NCBI GenBank assembly: GCA_902801325.1
Contig: CADCHQ010000005.1
Coordinates: 62,001-126,000, forward strand
Length of the DNA: 64,000 nucleotides
Origin: an uncultured Bacteroidales bacterium
GTDB taxonomy: Bacteria; Bacteroidota; Bacteroidia; Bacteroidales; Bacteroidaceae
Direction: 5' to 3'
Made by a program: the position numbers and the translations under genes. The notes under the pieces are model-generated. The model searched no databases. It saw only the letters and a list, made by a program, of their open reading frames with translations, and was not told the DNA's origin. Positions 41,088 to 50,846 of this stretch are shown in pieces. Position 1 is the stretch's first letter. Each line of letters starts with the position of its first letter.

Positions 41088-42548
41088 ATGGCGCACAACG
41101 GTCAGAGACAAGGTGAATATCAAGTACAGACGCAAGAACAGCACCTTACACCCCAACAGGTGCTGTTGGTGCGCTTGACAGAATTGCCTCTTAATGACTT
41201 GCGTGATCGTATAGAAAAAGAACTGGAGGATAATCCTTATTTGCAAGGCGAGCATTCAGGACAATCCGATGACTCTGGCAACTCTGATAGTTCTGATTAT
41301 TCACAAGATTCAGACGCTTTAGAGAATCCAAATACTCACGAGGCATCCGACTCTTTCGATGATGAAGATGACGGAATTCCTCGTGAGCCCCGCGACAGTA
41401 ACGAGGAACGCCGGAGTTATGAACTTGGCGACAACTCAGAATCCTTTTATGATCATCTTGTGGGACAGTTGGGTGAGTATGACCTTACCGACCATGAACG
41501 AGAGGTGATGACGTATCTTATCGGTTCACTAGCCGATGACGGACTTCTTCGTGTACCCTTGCAACAAATTGCTGACGAACTCGACATTTATCAAAACATA
41601 CAGACCAGCGAGGCAGAACTGGAGCATTTGCTTACCAATGTTCTGCAGCAAATGGAACCTGTGGGCGTGGGAGGGCGTAACCTTAAGGAATGTCTTACTT
41701 TACAGGCTCAGAAAAACTATCGCGGAAAGACGCGCGAGCAACTGATAACTCTTTTCCAGCAGTACTGGGATGACTTCATTCACTTGCGTTGGCAAAGAAT
41801 ACAGCGAGCCTTGAAACTTGATGACGTGGAACTCGACCACCTAAAACACCGTATTAAGCGCCTGAACCCTCGTCCAGGTGGAAGCATTGGTGGAGACCAT
41901 AGTGATAACCACACCATAACACCAGATTTTATCGTTGAAACCGATGAAAATGGCGAGATTCGTGTGACCCTAAATGAAGGTGAACTGCCTAGTCTTACTG
42001 TTAGTCCTGATGCTGAGGAGGAGTTAAATATGCCAGCTACGACCAAGAACGAACGGGAGGCATTGAGTTATCTTCGTCGCCAAGTGGGAGGAGCACGGAT
42101 GTTTGTTGATGCTATTAAACAGCGTCGTGACACGATGGAGCGTACCATGAAAGCTATTGCCCAGCTGCAACGCCCCTTCTTCCTTGAAGGCGATGAAACA
42201 TTGTTGCGTCCCATGAAGTTAGAGGATGTGGCTAAGAAGACAGGGCAGGATATAAGTACTGTCAGCAGGGTCTCGAACAGCAAGTATGTCGAGACGGCCC
42301 ATGGCATCTATCCCCTACGTTGGTTCTTTACGTCGGGAACGACACATAACGGTGACGAGGTTACGGTGCGTAAGATATTGCAAACCCTTCGAGAAATAGT
42401 GGAGGCAGAGGACAAGCGTCATCCGTTGAGTGATGAACAGTTGGTGAAGATATTGCGTGAACGAGGCTATGATGTGGCTCGTCGTACGGTGGCAAAATAC
42501 CGTACACAACTGGGTATTCCAGAAAGCAGGATGAGAAAAGGGACGTAA
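41088..42548 (+). CDS. rpoN: RNA polymerase sigma-54 factor
   Basis: 486 residues. The Gln/Leu-rich activator region (residues 10-52) ends in LEDNPYLQ. An acidic Ser/Asp-rich linker (55-115) follows, then the core-binding region and the DNA-binding domain. The RpoN box is ARRTVAKYR at 464-472. One base separates it from the GH51 stop. It recognises -24/-12 promoters with an enhancer-binding partner; no such partner is in the window. The acidic linker is longer than in E. coli RpoN. Confidence 0.97.
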   Translation: MAHNGQRQGEYQVQTQEQHLTPQQVLLVRLTELPLNDLRDRIEKELEDNPYLQGEHSGQSDDSGNSDSSDYSQDSDALENPNTHEASDSFDDEDDGIPREPRDSNEERRSYELGDNSESFYDHLVGQLGEYDLTDHEREVMTYLIGSLADDGLLRVPLQQIADELDIYQNIQTSEAELEHLLTNVLQQMEPVGVGGRNLKECLTLQAQKNYRGKTREQLITLFQQYWDDFIHLRWQRIQRALKLDDVELDHLKHRIKRLNPRPGGSIGGDHSDNHTITPDFIVETDENGEIRVTLNEGELPSLTVSPDAEEELNMPATTKNEREALSYLRRQVGGARMFVDAIKQRRDTMERTMKAIAQLQRPFFLEGDETLLRPMKLEDVAKKTGQDISTVSRVSNSKYVETAHGIYPLRWFFTSGTTHNGDEVTVRKILQTLREIVEAEDKRHPLSDEQLVKILRERGYDVARRTVAKYRTQLGIPESRMRKGT

Positions 42549-42550
42549 AG

Positions 42551-43186
42551 ATGGACAAACAGTTGAAAGCCCGGGAGCGTGCTACCATTAACGTGATAGC
42601 GAAGGCATTGTCTGATGTCTTCCGTCCTTCTTATTTCCCATTGTTGGGCTTTGTGCTGTTGTTCCTGTTTACCTATCTTTCCCTCCTTTCCTGGCAGTTG
42701 AAGATGCTTTTGTTGGCTTTGGTCTATGTGATGACCCTTTTCCTTCCGGCAGTGGGCATCTACGTCTATCGCTACATCCATAAGTACACACCTCAGGACT
42801 TGCAGTTGCGCCACAATCGTCTTGTGCCGTACGTTCTGCATATCGTATGTTACTGCTTGCTCCTTTATTTTCTCAATAACATTCATGCCCCCTCGTTTGT
42901 GAGCGGTATCATTGTTATCAGCCTGTTGGTACAGTGTGCTTGCACCATCATCAACTTTTGGTGGAAAATCAGCATTCATTCGGCAGGTATGGGAGCCATC
43001 ATTGGCGCTTTGGTTAGCTATTCTTATATTTTCCACTTCAATCCCGTGTGGTGGCTTTGTCTGGCTTTGTTGTTCAGTGGTTTGGTCAACAGCAGTCGCA
43101 TGCTCTTGCGTCAGCATACACTATGGCAGGTGTTGGGAGGAACCCTTGTGGGATTTGTATGTGGACTTGTAGGGTTGTTTGTGTAA
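42551..43186 (+). CDS. PAP2-superfamily-like membrane protein
   Basis: 211 residues with about six membrane spans. The phosphatase motifs are partial: KISIHSAGMGA stands for the PSGH box, and SRMLLRQHTLWQVLGG for SRxxxxxHxxxD with Gln in place of Asp. The first KxxxxxxRP box is degenerate (RHNRLVPY). It may be a divergent lipid-phosphate phosphatase or an inactive relative. It starts two bases after the rpoN stop. Confidence 0.75.
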   Translation: MDKQLKARERATINVIAKALSDVFRPSYFPLLGFVLLFLFTYLSLLSWQLKMLLLALVYVMTLFLPAVGIYVYRYIHKYTPQDLQLRHNRLVPYVLHIVCYCLLLYFLNNIHAPSFVSGIIVISLLVQCACTIINFWWKISIHSAGMGAIIGALVSYSYIFHFNPVWWLCLALLFSGLVNSSRMLLRQHTLWQVLGGTLVGFVCGLVGLFV

Positions 43187-43215
43187 TATCAGAATATAAA
43201 TAATTTGATTTTAAT

Positions 43216-43722
43216 ATGGTTCCAAAGGTAAGTATTATTATGGGTAGCACCAGCGACCTGCCTGTGATGGAGAAGGCTGCTCGTGTGCTTGATGAAATGG
43301 AGATTCCTTTTGAGATGAATGCTTTGTCGGCTCATCGTACACCACAAGAGGTAGAGGAGTTTGCCTGTGATGCCGAAGGTCGTGGCTTGCGTGTCATCAT
43401 AGCTGGAGCAGGCATGGCTGCCGCTTTGCCAGGTGTAATTGCTGCCAACACTACGTTGCCTGTCATTGGCGTTCCCATTAAGGGTATGCTCGACGGGTTG
43501 GATGCCTTGCTCAGCATTGTGCAGATGCCTCCTGGCATTCCTGTTGCTACGGTTGGTGTCAATGGAGCTCAGAATGCCGCCTTACTGGCTGTTGAAATGC
43601 TGGCCCTTAGCGATAAGGACTTGGCAGAAAAGCTGAAGGCTTACAAACAGGGATTGAAAGAGAAGATTGTGAAGGCCAATGCTGAACTGGCAGAGGTGAA
43701 ATATAAGTTTAAGGTAAACTAA
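43216..43722 (+). CDS. purE: N5-carboxyaminoimidazole ribonucleotide mutase
   Basis: 168 residues. SIIMGSTSDLPVMEKAA, ALSAHRTPQEV and AGAGMAAALPGVIAA are PurE class I motifs; the His of SAHR is catalytic. It isomerises N5-CAIR to CAIR in purine synthesis. The stop overlaps the ispG ATG (TAATG), so translation is coupled. Confidence 0.97.
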   Translation: MVPKVSIIMGSTSDLPVMEKAARVLDEMEIPFEMNALSAHRTPQEVEEFACDAEGRGLRVIIAGAGMAAALPGVIAANTTLPVIGVPIKGMLDGLDALLSIVQMPPGIPVATVGVNGAQNAALLAVEMLALSDKDLAEKLKAYKQGLKEKIVKANAELAEVKYKFKVN

Positions 43723-45281
43723 TGCAAAGAAGAAAAACCCATGAGGTGAAGGTTGGTAATATCGGCATCGGCGGAGACAATCCCGTCCGAGTGCAGTCGA
43801 TGTGCACCACCTCCACGATGGACACGGAAGGTTGCGTACGTCAGATATTGGCGATAGCAAAGGCTGGAGGTGAACTGGTTAGGCTTACCACCCAAGGTGT
43901 GCGTGAGGCAGAAAACCTCAAAGAGATACGCCGACGCGTTCGTGAGGAGGGATGTGACGTTCCTCTTGTTGCCGACGTTCACTTCAACCCCCATGTTGCA
44001 GAGGTGGCTGCCCTGTATTGCGAGAAAGTACGCATCAACCCAGGTAACTATGTCGATGCTGCGCGTCAGTTTAAGCATCTTGAATATACCGATGACGAGT
44101 ATCAAGCAGAACTCCAAAAGATAGAAGACCGTCTCATTCCTTTCCTGAACATTTGTAAGGAACATCATACTGCTGTGCGCATTGGCGTTAATCATGGCAG
44201 TCTCAGTGACCGCATTATGTCGCGCTATGGCGATACTCCTGAGGGCATTGTTGAATCGTGCATGGAGTTCCTTCGCATTTGCATGAAAGAAAACTTTCTC
44301 GATGTTGTGGTCAGCATCAAGGCCTCGAATACCGTTGTTATGGTCGAGAGTGTACGTTTGTTAGTAAAGGCAATGGACAAGGAAGGGATGACTTTTCCCT
44401 TGCACCTTGGTGTTACGGAAGCTGGTGAGGGCGAGGATGGCCGCATCAAGTCGGCAGTAGGCATTGGAGCCTTACTTGTTGATGGTATTGGCGACACCAT
44501 ACGTGTCTCGCTTAGTGAGGCCCCAGAGAACGAAATCCCTGTTGCCTACACCCTGCTGCAGGCCGCTCGTTTGCGTTTTACGAAGACGGAATACATCTCT
44601 TGTCCAGGTTGCGGCCGTACACTTTTCGATCTGCAAGGAACCATAGCCCGAGTAAAGAAAGCCACGAGTCACTTGACTGGTCTAAAGATAGCCGTCATGG
44701 GATGCATCGTGAATGGTCCGGGTGAGATGGCTGATGCCGACTATGGCTATGTAGGTGCGGCTCGTGGCAAGGTCTCCTTGTATAAGGGCAAGCAATGCGT
44801 GGAGATGAACATCCCCGAGGACCAGGCTGTGGAGAGACTTCTGGAGATTATCGGCCCCTCTCCCCGCTCCCCCCGTGGGGGGGAGGGCTTGCCTTCCTCT
44901 GGCATTACCGCTTCCCCTTTGTATAAGAGTGCAGACCCCATTAACTATAAGCTGCTGAAAGATTTTGCAAGGGAGAACAGGTATCATCCTACTGAAGCGG
45001 AGACCATGTTGTGGCGACATCTGAAGGGTTATACTTTAGGTTACCCCTTTAGGAGACAACATATCATAGGCAATTACATTGCTGATTTTGCCTGCTTGCC
45101 TAAGAGATTAATCATAGAGATTGATGGTCTTTATCATCAATTGCCTGAGCAGCAAGTGAGTGACGAAGAACGTACCAAGTGGTTGCAGGATCAAGGTTAT
45201 CAAGTGGTTCGTTTTACTAATGAGCAAATCATTGGTGACATTGATATGGTATTAAGTAGAATAAAAGAATATTTGAAATAG
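43722..45281 (+). CDS. ispG: IspG (HMB-PP synthase) fused to a DUF559 nuclease-like domain
   Basis: 519 residues. Residues 1-377 are Isp[41 protein letters not shown], and the 4Fe-4S ligands in [20 protein letters not shown] and the conserved Glu after it. It makes HMB-PP in the non-mevalonate isoprenoid pathway. From memory, Bacteroidales IspG is normally the roughly 600-residue three-domain form; here EIPVA runs straight into LLQAARLRF and the middle domain is absent. Residues 378-519 come from an inserted mobile unit. After a Pro/Gly-rich stretch ([12 protein letters not shown]), residues 410-519 form a DUF559 domain ([31 protein letters not shown]). The two parts share one uninterrupted frame. 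Confidence 0.93.
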   Translation: MQRRKTHEVKVGNIGIGGDNPVRVQSMCTTSTMDTEGCVRQILAIAKAGGELVRLTTQGVREAENLKEIRRRVREEGCDVPLVADVHFNPHVAEVAALYCEKVRINPGNYVDAARQFKHLEYTDDEYQAELQKIEDRLIPFLNICKEHHTAVRIGVNHGSLSDRIMSRYGDTPEGIVESCMEFLRICMKENFLDVVVSIKASNTVVMVESVRLLVKAMDKEGMTFPLHLGVTEAGEGEDGRIKSAVGIGALLVDGIGDTIRVSLSEAPENEIPVAYTLLQAARLRFTKTEYISCPGCGRTLFDLQGTIARVKKATSHLTGLKIAVMGCIVNGPGEMADADYGYVGAARGKVSLYKGKQCVEMNIPEDQAVERLLEIIGPSPRSPRGGEGLPSSGITASPLYKSADPINYKLLKDFARENRYHPTEAETMLWRHLKGYTLGYPFRRQHIIGNYIADFACLPKRLIIEIDGLYHQLPEQQVSDEERTKWLQDQGYQVVRFTNEQIIGDIDMVLSRIKEYLK

Positions 45282-45339
45282 ATATGTTACAAGATTCAAC
45301 GCAAGTTCTCCCCCCCACGGGGGGAGCGGAGAGAGGGGC
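44854..45339. mobile_element. DUF559 cassette with about 39-bp terminal inverted repeats
   Basis: Left end 44854-44893 begins GCCCCTCTCCCCGCTCCCCC; right end 45301-45339 is its reverse complement with about three mismatches. Each end also contains a short C6/G6 palindrome. Between them is an open frame for a DUF559 (Vsr-like PD-(D/E)XK) domain. The left end lies within ispG and the right end within cysS. No target-site duplication is apparent, and there is no transposase. The unit is about 486 bp. Confidence 0.85.
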
Positions 45340-46828
45340 TTTGCTTATTTACAACACCCTTTCTCGTCAGAAAGAACTATTTCGTCCCTTGCATGAGGGG
45401 CGCGTAGGCATGTATGTCTGCGGTCCCACTGTCTATGGCGACGCTCATTTGGGTCATGCCCGTCCAGCCATCACTTTCGACTTGCTGTTCCGTTATCTGC
45501 AGCACCTGGGATATAAAGTACGCTATGTCCGCAATATCACCGATGTAGGCCATCTGGAACACGATGCCGACGAGGGCGAGGACAAGATTGCCAAGAAAGC
45601 TCGTTTGGAGGAACTGGAACCCATGGAGGTAGCACAGTACTATACCAATCGTTTCCATGAGGCAATGGATGCCCTCAACTGTTTGCCTCCCAGCATCGAA
45701 CCACATGCTACTGGCCACATCATAGAGCAACAACAGTTGGTGCAACAAATCCTTGACAATGGTTATGCCTATGAGTCAAACGGAAGCATATACTTTGATG
45801 TTGAAAAGTATGACCACGACCATAGGTATGGCATTCTCTCGGGTCGTTCGTTGGAGAATATCAAGGATGCAAGTCGTGAACTGGCCGGAGTCGGAGAGAA
45901 GCATAATCAGGCAGACTTCGCCCTCTGGAAGAAAGCACAACCGGAACACATCATGCGTTGGCCTTCGCCTTGGAGCGACGGTTTCCCTGGCTGGCATTGC
46001 GAATGTACGGCTATGGGTCGCAAGTATTTAGGTGAAGAATTCGACATTCATGGAGGCGGTATGGACCTCGTCTTCCCTCATCATGAGTGCGAGATAGCAC
46101 AGGCTGTGGCCAGTCAAGGCCATCAGATGGTGCACTATTGGATGCACAACAACATGATAACCATCGGCGGACAAAAGATGGGTAAGTCATACAACAACTT
46201 TATCACCCTGCCCGAGTTCTTTGCCGGTACTCACGAGAAGCTCACACAGGCTTATGCGCCTATGACTATTCGTTTCTTCATCCTTCAGGCCCATTATCGT
46301 TCGACTGTCGACTTCGGCAACGAGGCTTTGCAGGCAGCAGAGAAGGGATTGGCACGTTTGATGGATGGTTGGAAACTATTACAGCGTCTGCAAGAAGGAC
46401 AGAAGACGAAGGGCCAACCGCAGGTGGAGATGAAATATGTCGACGAATTGCGCGAGAAGTGCTATGACGCCATGAACGACGACCTCAACTCGCCCATGGT
46501 TATCTCTGCCCTCTTCGATGCATGTCGCGTCATCAACACCGTCAACGACCACAAGGCCAGCATCACTGCTGAGGTGGCTCAGGCTATGGCCGAAGTGTTC
46601 CGTACTTTTGCCTTCGACATCTTAGGACTGACAGCAGACAGTGGTGCCAGTAACAAAGCTCGTGAGGAGGCTTTCGGTCACGTCGTCGATATGCTTCTCG
46701 AGCAACGTCGTCAGGCCAAGGCTGAAAAGAACTGGGCCTTGAGCGATAAGATTCGCAACGACCTCACCGAACTCGGCTTCGAGGTCAAGGACACGGCCGA
46801 TGGTTTCTCTTGGTCGCTGAATGTATAG
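45284..46828 (+). CDS. cysS: Cysteinyl-tRNA synthetase with a repeat-derived N-terminus
   Basis: 514 residues. Zn ligand Cys46 and the HIGH motif as HLGH (55-58) lie in [29 protein letters not shown] gives further Zn ligands. KMSKS is KMGKS ([11 protein letters not shown]). It attaches Cys to tRNA-Cys. The native protein should begin near [13 protein letters not shown]. Residues 1-18 ([18 protein letters not shown]) instead come from the right end of the DUF559 cassette, which also supplies the ATG, two bases after the ispG-fusion stop. The extension precedes the catalytic domain and need not harm it. Confidence 0.96.
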   Translation: MLQDSTQVLPPTGGAERGALLIYNTLSRQKELFRPLHEGRVGMYVCGPTVYGDAHLGHARPAITFDLLFRYLQHLGYKVRYVRNITDVGHLEHDADEGEDKIAKKARLEELEPMEVAQYYTNRFHEAMDALNCLPPSIEPHATGHIIEQQQLVQQILDNGYAYESNGSIYFDVEKYDHDHRYGILSGRSLENIKDASRELAGVGEKHNQADFALWKKAQPEHIMRWPSPWSDGFPGWHCECTAMGRKYLGEEFDIHGGGMDLVFPHHECEIAQAVASQGHQMVHYWMHNNMITIGGQKMGKSYNNFITLPEFFAGTHEKLTQAYAPMTIRFFILQAHYRSTVDFGNEALQAAEKGLARLMDGWKLLQRLQEGQKTKGQPQVEMKYVDELREKCYDAMNDDLNSPMVISALFDACRVINTVNDHKASITAEVAQAMAEVFRTFAFDILGLTADSGASNKAREEAFGHVVDMLLEQRRQAKAEKNWALSDKIRNDLTELGFEVKDTADGFSWSLNV

Positions 46829-46918
46829 GGATTACGTCTTTTACACTTAATCTCCATTAAGAGGCCTTAAAACCTTCGATCAAAGATATATACTTTCATT
46901 GCCAAAGTTATATACAAT

Positions 46919-46953
46919 CATCGCCCCATGCTATAGTAATGCGTGGGGCGATG
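46919..46953. terminator. Hairpin between converging cysS and fructokinase genes
   Basis: CATCGCCCCA and TGGGGCGATG form a perfect 10-bp stem with a 15-nt loop. No T-run follows on the plus strand; the minus side has only an A/T-rich tail. It is placed to stop transcription from both sides. Confidence 0.65.
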
Positions 46954-46981
46954 GTTATATAATGCAGTTGGGGTTGCTTGC

Positions 46982-47872
46982 TTAACCTCTTGCCAACAAC
47001 TCGGCAGGCAGGGTGGGCATGGCTCCGTTTTGGGTGCAGACGAAAGCACTCACCTCAACGGCCAATTTGTGAGCATCAGGCACCAACTTGCCATTGAGTA
47101 TGGCGGCCACGAAGGAACCCGTAAACGAGTCACCGGCACCTACCGTATCGGCAACCTTAACCTTCGGTGTCTCTTGGAATGACATTTGGCCAGGAGTGAA
47201 CACATACGAGCCATTAGTACCGCAGGTCAGTACGAGCATGTCGAGATTGTACTTACCAAGGATAAGCCAGCATTTGTTCTCGATGTCCAAACCGGGATAA
47301 CCGAACATGCGTCCAATCAGCACCAGTTCCTCGTCATTAATCTTCAGCACGTTGCAACGACGAATACTCTCCTGAATGATATCTTTCGTATAGAATTGTT
47401 GACGCAGGTTAATGTCGAATATCTTCAGACAGTCTGCAGGTGTGGCATCGAGGAAACGATGAATGGTTTCGCGACTCACCACATTGCGCTGGGCCAGTGA
47501 ACCGAAGCATACGGCACGGCAGTTGCGGGCAATGTGCTGAATGTCATGGTCGAATGGGATATTATCCCAAGCCACATTCTCGCGGATGTCGTACGTGGGT
47601 ATGCCCCCTTCAGCTAATGTTACCTGCACTGTGCCTGTGGGATAGGGAACTCGCGGCATCAGGTCGTTAAGTCCGTGTTCGCGCAGAGCTTCAATCGTCT
47701 CGTCGCCCAGTGCATCTTCGCCCAGCGCACTGATGGCCATTGTGTTGTCCTGACCTAGGAACTGGCCAGCATGATAGGCAAAGTTGGCGGGTGCACCGCC
47801 CAGTTTTTTACCCTCGGGGAGTACGTCCCACAGAACTTCTCCCAGTCCTACTACAAATCTCTTGTCTTCCAT
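46982..47872 (-). CDS. Fructokinase (PfkB family)
   Basis: 296 residues. GLGEVLWDVLPEGKKLGGAP at the start, and VADTVGAGDSFTGSFVAAIL with the catalytic Asp and anion hole near the end, define a PfkB carbohydrate kinase. It phosphorylates intracellular fructose to fructose-6-phosphate. Last gene of the fructan locus, 2 bp after the MFS importer stop, and equivalent in position to BT1757 of Bacteroides thetaiotaomicron. Confidence 0.92.
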   Translation of the reverse strand: MEDKRFVVGLGEVLWDVLPEGKKLGGAPANFAYHAGQFLGQDNTMAISALGEDALGDETIEALREHGLNDLMPRVPYPTGTVQVTLAEGGIPTYDIRENVAWDNIPFDHDIQHIARNCRAVCFGSLAQRNVVSRETIHRFLDATPADCLKIFDINLRQQFYTKDIIQESIRRCNVLKINDEELVLIGRMFGYPGLDIENKCWLILGKYNLDMLVLTCGTNGSYVFTPGQMSFQETPKVKVADTVGAGDSFTGSFVAAILNGKLVPDAHKLAVEVSAFVCTQNGAMPTLPAELLARG

Positions 47873-47874
47873 GG

Positions 47875-49032
47875 TTATTTAACGTTTTTGATGTAAGTAA
47901 TCAGATAGAGTACGCCGACGGCCATCACCAGCACGGCACCGGCCTGTCCCATAGCGTCGCTCATGAAACCCATAAGCAAGGGGAATACGGTACCGCCAAA
48001 GAGGCCCATAATCATCAGTCCGCTTACTTCGTTCTGCTTCTGAGGCATTGAAGTCAGTGCTTGGGCAAAGCAGATGCTGAAGATATTGGAGTTGCCATAA
48101 CCTACTAGTGCAATGGCTGCGTAAAGCACCCATTTCTCCGTTCCGAAGAATAGACCGCACATCGATAAGGCCATCATCAGCACAGAGATGATGAAGAATG
48201 TACGATTGTTCATCACGCGAAGAAAGAATGAACCTGTGAGGCAACCAATAGTACGGAAGATGAAATAAAGTGAGGTGGCAAAAGCCGCCTCGTTGAGCGT
48301 CATGCCCAGTCGTTCCATCAGGATTTTCGGTGCTGTGGTGTTGGTGCCCACGTCGATGCCCACATGGCACATGATGCCGAGGAACGAGAGCAGGACGATG
48401 GGGGTTCCCAGCAACTTGAAGCACTCAACAAATGTCGAAGGCTTACCCTCGATGGGTTTCTCCTCGATGTGTACCGAGGCCAACAGCAGGGTGGCCAGAA
48501 TACCCACGATGAAGTAGATGGCAAAGAGCACGCGCCAGTTGAGCCCCAGGTCGGGAATCACCTGCGTGGCGCCCCACATGGCCAGATAGGGTGCCAGGAA
48601 CGAGGCAATGGCCTTGATGAACTGTCCGAAGGTGAGCGTCGAAGCCAGATTTCCCCCTTCGAGTACGGTGCTTACCAGTGGGTTGAGCGAGGTCTGCATC
48701 AATGCATTGCCGATGCCCAGCAGGGAGAAGGCAATCAGCATTACGGCAAACGAGTTGCCCAGAATGGGGATGAACAGGGAGAACAGGGTGACCAGCAGCG
48801 AGAGCAGTACGGTGCGCTTGCGGCCAATCTTGTTCATGAGCATGCCCGTGGGTACGGAGAATATGAGGAACCAGAAGAAAACCAGTGAGGGGAAGATGTT
48901 GGCCACCGAGTCGCTGAGGCCCAGGTCCTCCTTCACATAGTTCGATGCGATGCCAACGAGGTCAACGAACCCCATGGCAAAGAAGCAAAGCATTACGGAA
49001 AGCAATGCCAGTCGGTTGGTTTTGTTATTCAT
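47875..49032 (-). CDS. MFS sugar (fructose) importer, FucP-like
   Basis: 385 residues with twelve membrane spans. LALLSVMLCFFAMGFVDLVG starts the first; MNKIGRKRTVLLSLLVTLFS is the loop 2-3 MFS signature. Similar in type to the FHS/FucP sugar:H+ symporters. In a locus with GH32 enzymes and a fructokinase the cargo should be fructose, as for BT1758. Upstream, a heptamer array lies between it and the GH32 gene. Confidence 0.88.
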   Translation of the reverse strand: MNNKTNRLALLSVMLCFFAMGFVDLVGIASNYVKEDLGLSDSVANIFPSLVFFWFLIFSVPTGMLMNKIGRKRTVLLSLLVTLFSLFIPILGNSFAVMLIAFSLLGIGNALMQTSLNPLVSTVLEGGNLASTLTFGQFIKAIASFLAPYLAMWGATQVIPDLGLNWRVLFAIYFIVGILATLLLASVHIEEKPIEGKPSTFVECFKLLGTPIVLLSFLGIMCHVGIDVGTNTTAPKILMERLGMTLNEAAFATSLYFIFRTIGCLTGSFFLRVMNNRTFFIISVLMMALSMCGLFFGTEKWVLYAAIALVGYGNSNIFSICFAQALTSMPQKQNEVSGLMIMGLFGGTVFPLLMGFMSDAMGQAGAVLVMAVGVLYLITYIKNVK

Positions 49033-49037
49033 AAATG

Positions 49038-49065
49038 GTTAACAGGTTAATGTTTAACGTTTAAT
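49038..49065. repeat. Four heptamers (GTTAACR class) upstream of the MFS gene
   Basis: GTTAACA, GGTTAAT, GTTTAAC and GTTTAAT in 7-bp register, just upstream of the MFS start. This is the only short-period array I see outside the capsule half. Confidence 0.7.
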
Positions 49066-49080
49066 CGGGCTTCGTCCTGG

Positions 49081-50808
49081 TTAAAGGCTCAGGGGGTAAA
49101 CCGTTGCTTTTGCCTTGCCGGTGACGCGGATGGTCTTGTAGGGTTCGGTGGGGAACACGAGGTTAGTCATGACCATGCGTCCTTCGCCATCAAAGGCCTC
49201 CACGGAGCATCGGTCGATGAAGATACGCAACTCACGCATTTTACCATGAGTCGGAGCAGTGGTCACGCAGGGGAAAGCCTCGCTGAACGCAGTTTCACCG
49301 CTCTTGCGTCGGTCCATGCTGAAGGTACGTGCCTTGTCATCGTACTTCATCACCACCTCTTCACCCTTCGCATTGGTCAATGTAATTTCGCTTGTTCCCT
49401 TCAGGGCAACCACAACTTCACAGGCTTCGGAGAGTTGCTTTGTGGGCTTACCACGCAGGGCCAGCATCTCTTCTGCAGGCACTACACCGCAGTAAGTCTC
49501 CGTCCCATCGCAGAACAGGAAAAGGTCGCGGGCAATAGAGTTGGCTGAGCGGAATTGCTTTGTCGGCACTTCATTGGCATACTGCCAGTTCGACATCCAT
49601 GCTAGCGCCACACGCCTGCCACGAGGGGCATTGTCAAAGGTTACGGTTGCATAGTGGTCCTTGCCGTAGTCCATCCACTTTGTCACTTCGGGTCGGCTCT
49701 CACATGTAAACTTGTGGCCATCGAACTGCCCGACAAAGTATTGTGTTGCCGAACCGCCGAAGGGACCGCCAGGATTGATGTTGCAGATAAGCATCCACTT
49801 CTGTTCGCTTGTCCCATGAACGGGCAGGCGCATCAGGTCAGGGCACTCCCAAACGCCACCATGAGCTCCGTATTTGCTGCCAAAACTACTTTCGTAGGTC
49901 CAATCCCGCAGATTTGCTGAAGAATAGATTTGCATCTCCTGTCCTGCGGCCAAGATCAGGTTCCAGCGTTTGATGTCAGCATTCCAGAATACCTTAGGAT
50001 CACGGAAGTCACGCTTGTCGCTTGTTATGACGGGGTTCTGTTCATACTTAGTAAATGAGCGTCCGCCATCGGTACTGTATGCAATGCATTGGGCTTGTAC
50101 GTCGGCACCAAAGGGCGTGGGACGACTTGTGGTGTATATGGCCACCACTGCGTTGCGTCCAAAACCAGCTGTGCCTTCATGGTCAATCACCGATGAACCA
50201 CTGAATATGGTTCCCCATACATCGGGTGCTAGAGCAATAGGTTGTGACTGCCAATGGACCAGGTCGGACGTGGTGGAGGCTCCCCAGTGCATGTTGCCCC
50301 ACATGGAACCATAAGGGTTGTACTGGTAGCATAGATTCCATGTACCCTTTCCGTCTGTACTTGGCATATAGAACATTCCATTAGGATCATTCATCCATCC
50401 TCGTAAGGGAGCATGGTGATAAAGCGGACGGTAAGGTTCATCCTTCAGAGCAAACTGAGTATCATCGTTCTGGCTAAGTTTCGAGAAACAAATACTGCCC
50501 GTAGGTACATTTTGCACACATACCTTCAGCACGCCTTTCTGACGGAAGGGTTGTAAGTCGAGAGGTATGTAATAGTCAACTTTTTCTCGAGCCATGCGCA
50601 CGTTGTGCTCAGCTTGCAATATGCTAGAGACAATGACCTGCACTTTACCCTCAGGTGCACTCTCCTCTATGGGTAACCAAAGGTAGCGTCCCGTAGTGCT
50701 GGGCAGCACAATGCTTTGTTCGCATGCTTGTGGGATGACCGTTTGTGCCTCACAGACACTCCCCAAGGAGAGTGCTGTGAGGACTATAGTCATAAGACTT
50801 TTCTTCAT
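49081..50808 (-). CDS. GH32 fructan hydrolase (exo-acting type), secreted
   Basis: 575 residues, signal peptide (MKKSLMTIVLTALSLGSVCE, then AQ). The five-blade propeller begins with GWMNDPNGMFYM, whose Asp is the nucleophile. FRDPKVFW supplies the transition-state Asp and VWECPDLMRL the acid/base Glu. A beta-sandwich follows (SVEAFDGEGRMVMTNLVFP). About 110 extra residues precede the propeller. It releases fructose from fructans or sucrose-type ends. Corresponds in order to BT1759. Confidence 0.94.
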   Translation of the reverse strand: MKKSLMTIVLTALSLGSVCEAQTVIPQACEQSIVLPSTTGRYLWLPIEESAPEGKVQVIVSSILQAEHNVRMAREKVDYYIPLDLQPFRQKGVLKVCVQNVPTGSICFSKLSQNDDTQFALKDEPYRPLYHHAPLRGWMNDPNGMFYMPSTDGKGTWNLCYQYNPYGSMWGNMHWGASTTSDLVHWQSQPIALAPDVWGTIFSGSSVIDHEGTAGFGRNAVVAIYTTSRPTPFGADVQAQCIAYSTDGGRSFTKYEQNPVITSDKRDFRDPKVFWNADIKRWNLILAAGQEMQIYSSANLRDWTYESSFGSKYGAHGGVWECPDLMRLPVHGTSEQKWMLICNINPGGPFGGSATQYFVGQFDGHKFTCESRPEVTKWMDYGKDHYATVTFDNAPRGRRVALAWMSNWQYANEVPTKQFRSANSIARDLFLFCDGTETYCGVVPAEEMLALRGKPTKQLSEACEVVVALKGTSEITLTNAKGEEVVMKYDDKARTFSMDRRKSGETAFSEAFPCVTTAPTHGKMRELRIFIDRCSVEAFDGEGRMVMTNLVFPTEPYKTIRVTGKAKATVYPLSL

Positions 50809-50846
50809 ATCAAATACAGGTTATGAGATACGAATTTCTAAGAACA

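Noticed and set aside
44840..45350. Target-site duplication of the DUF559 cassette
   Set aside because: The bases outside the two inverted repeats (ending TTATCG on the left, starting TTTGCT on the right) show no shared direct repeat.
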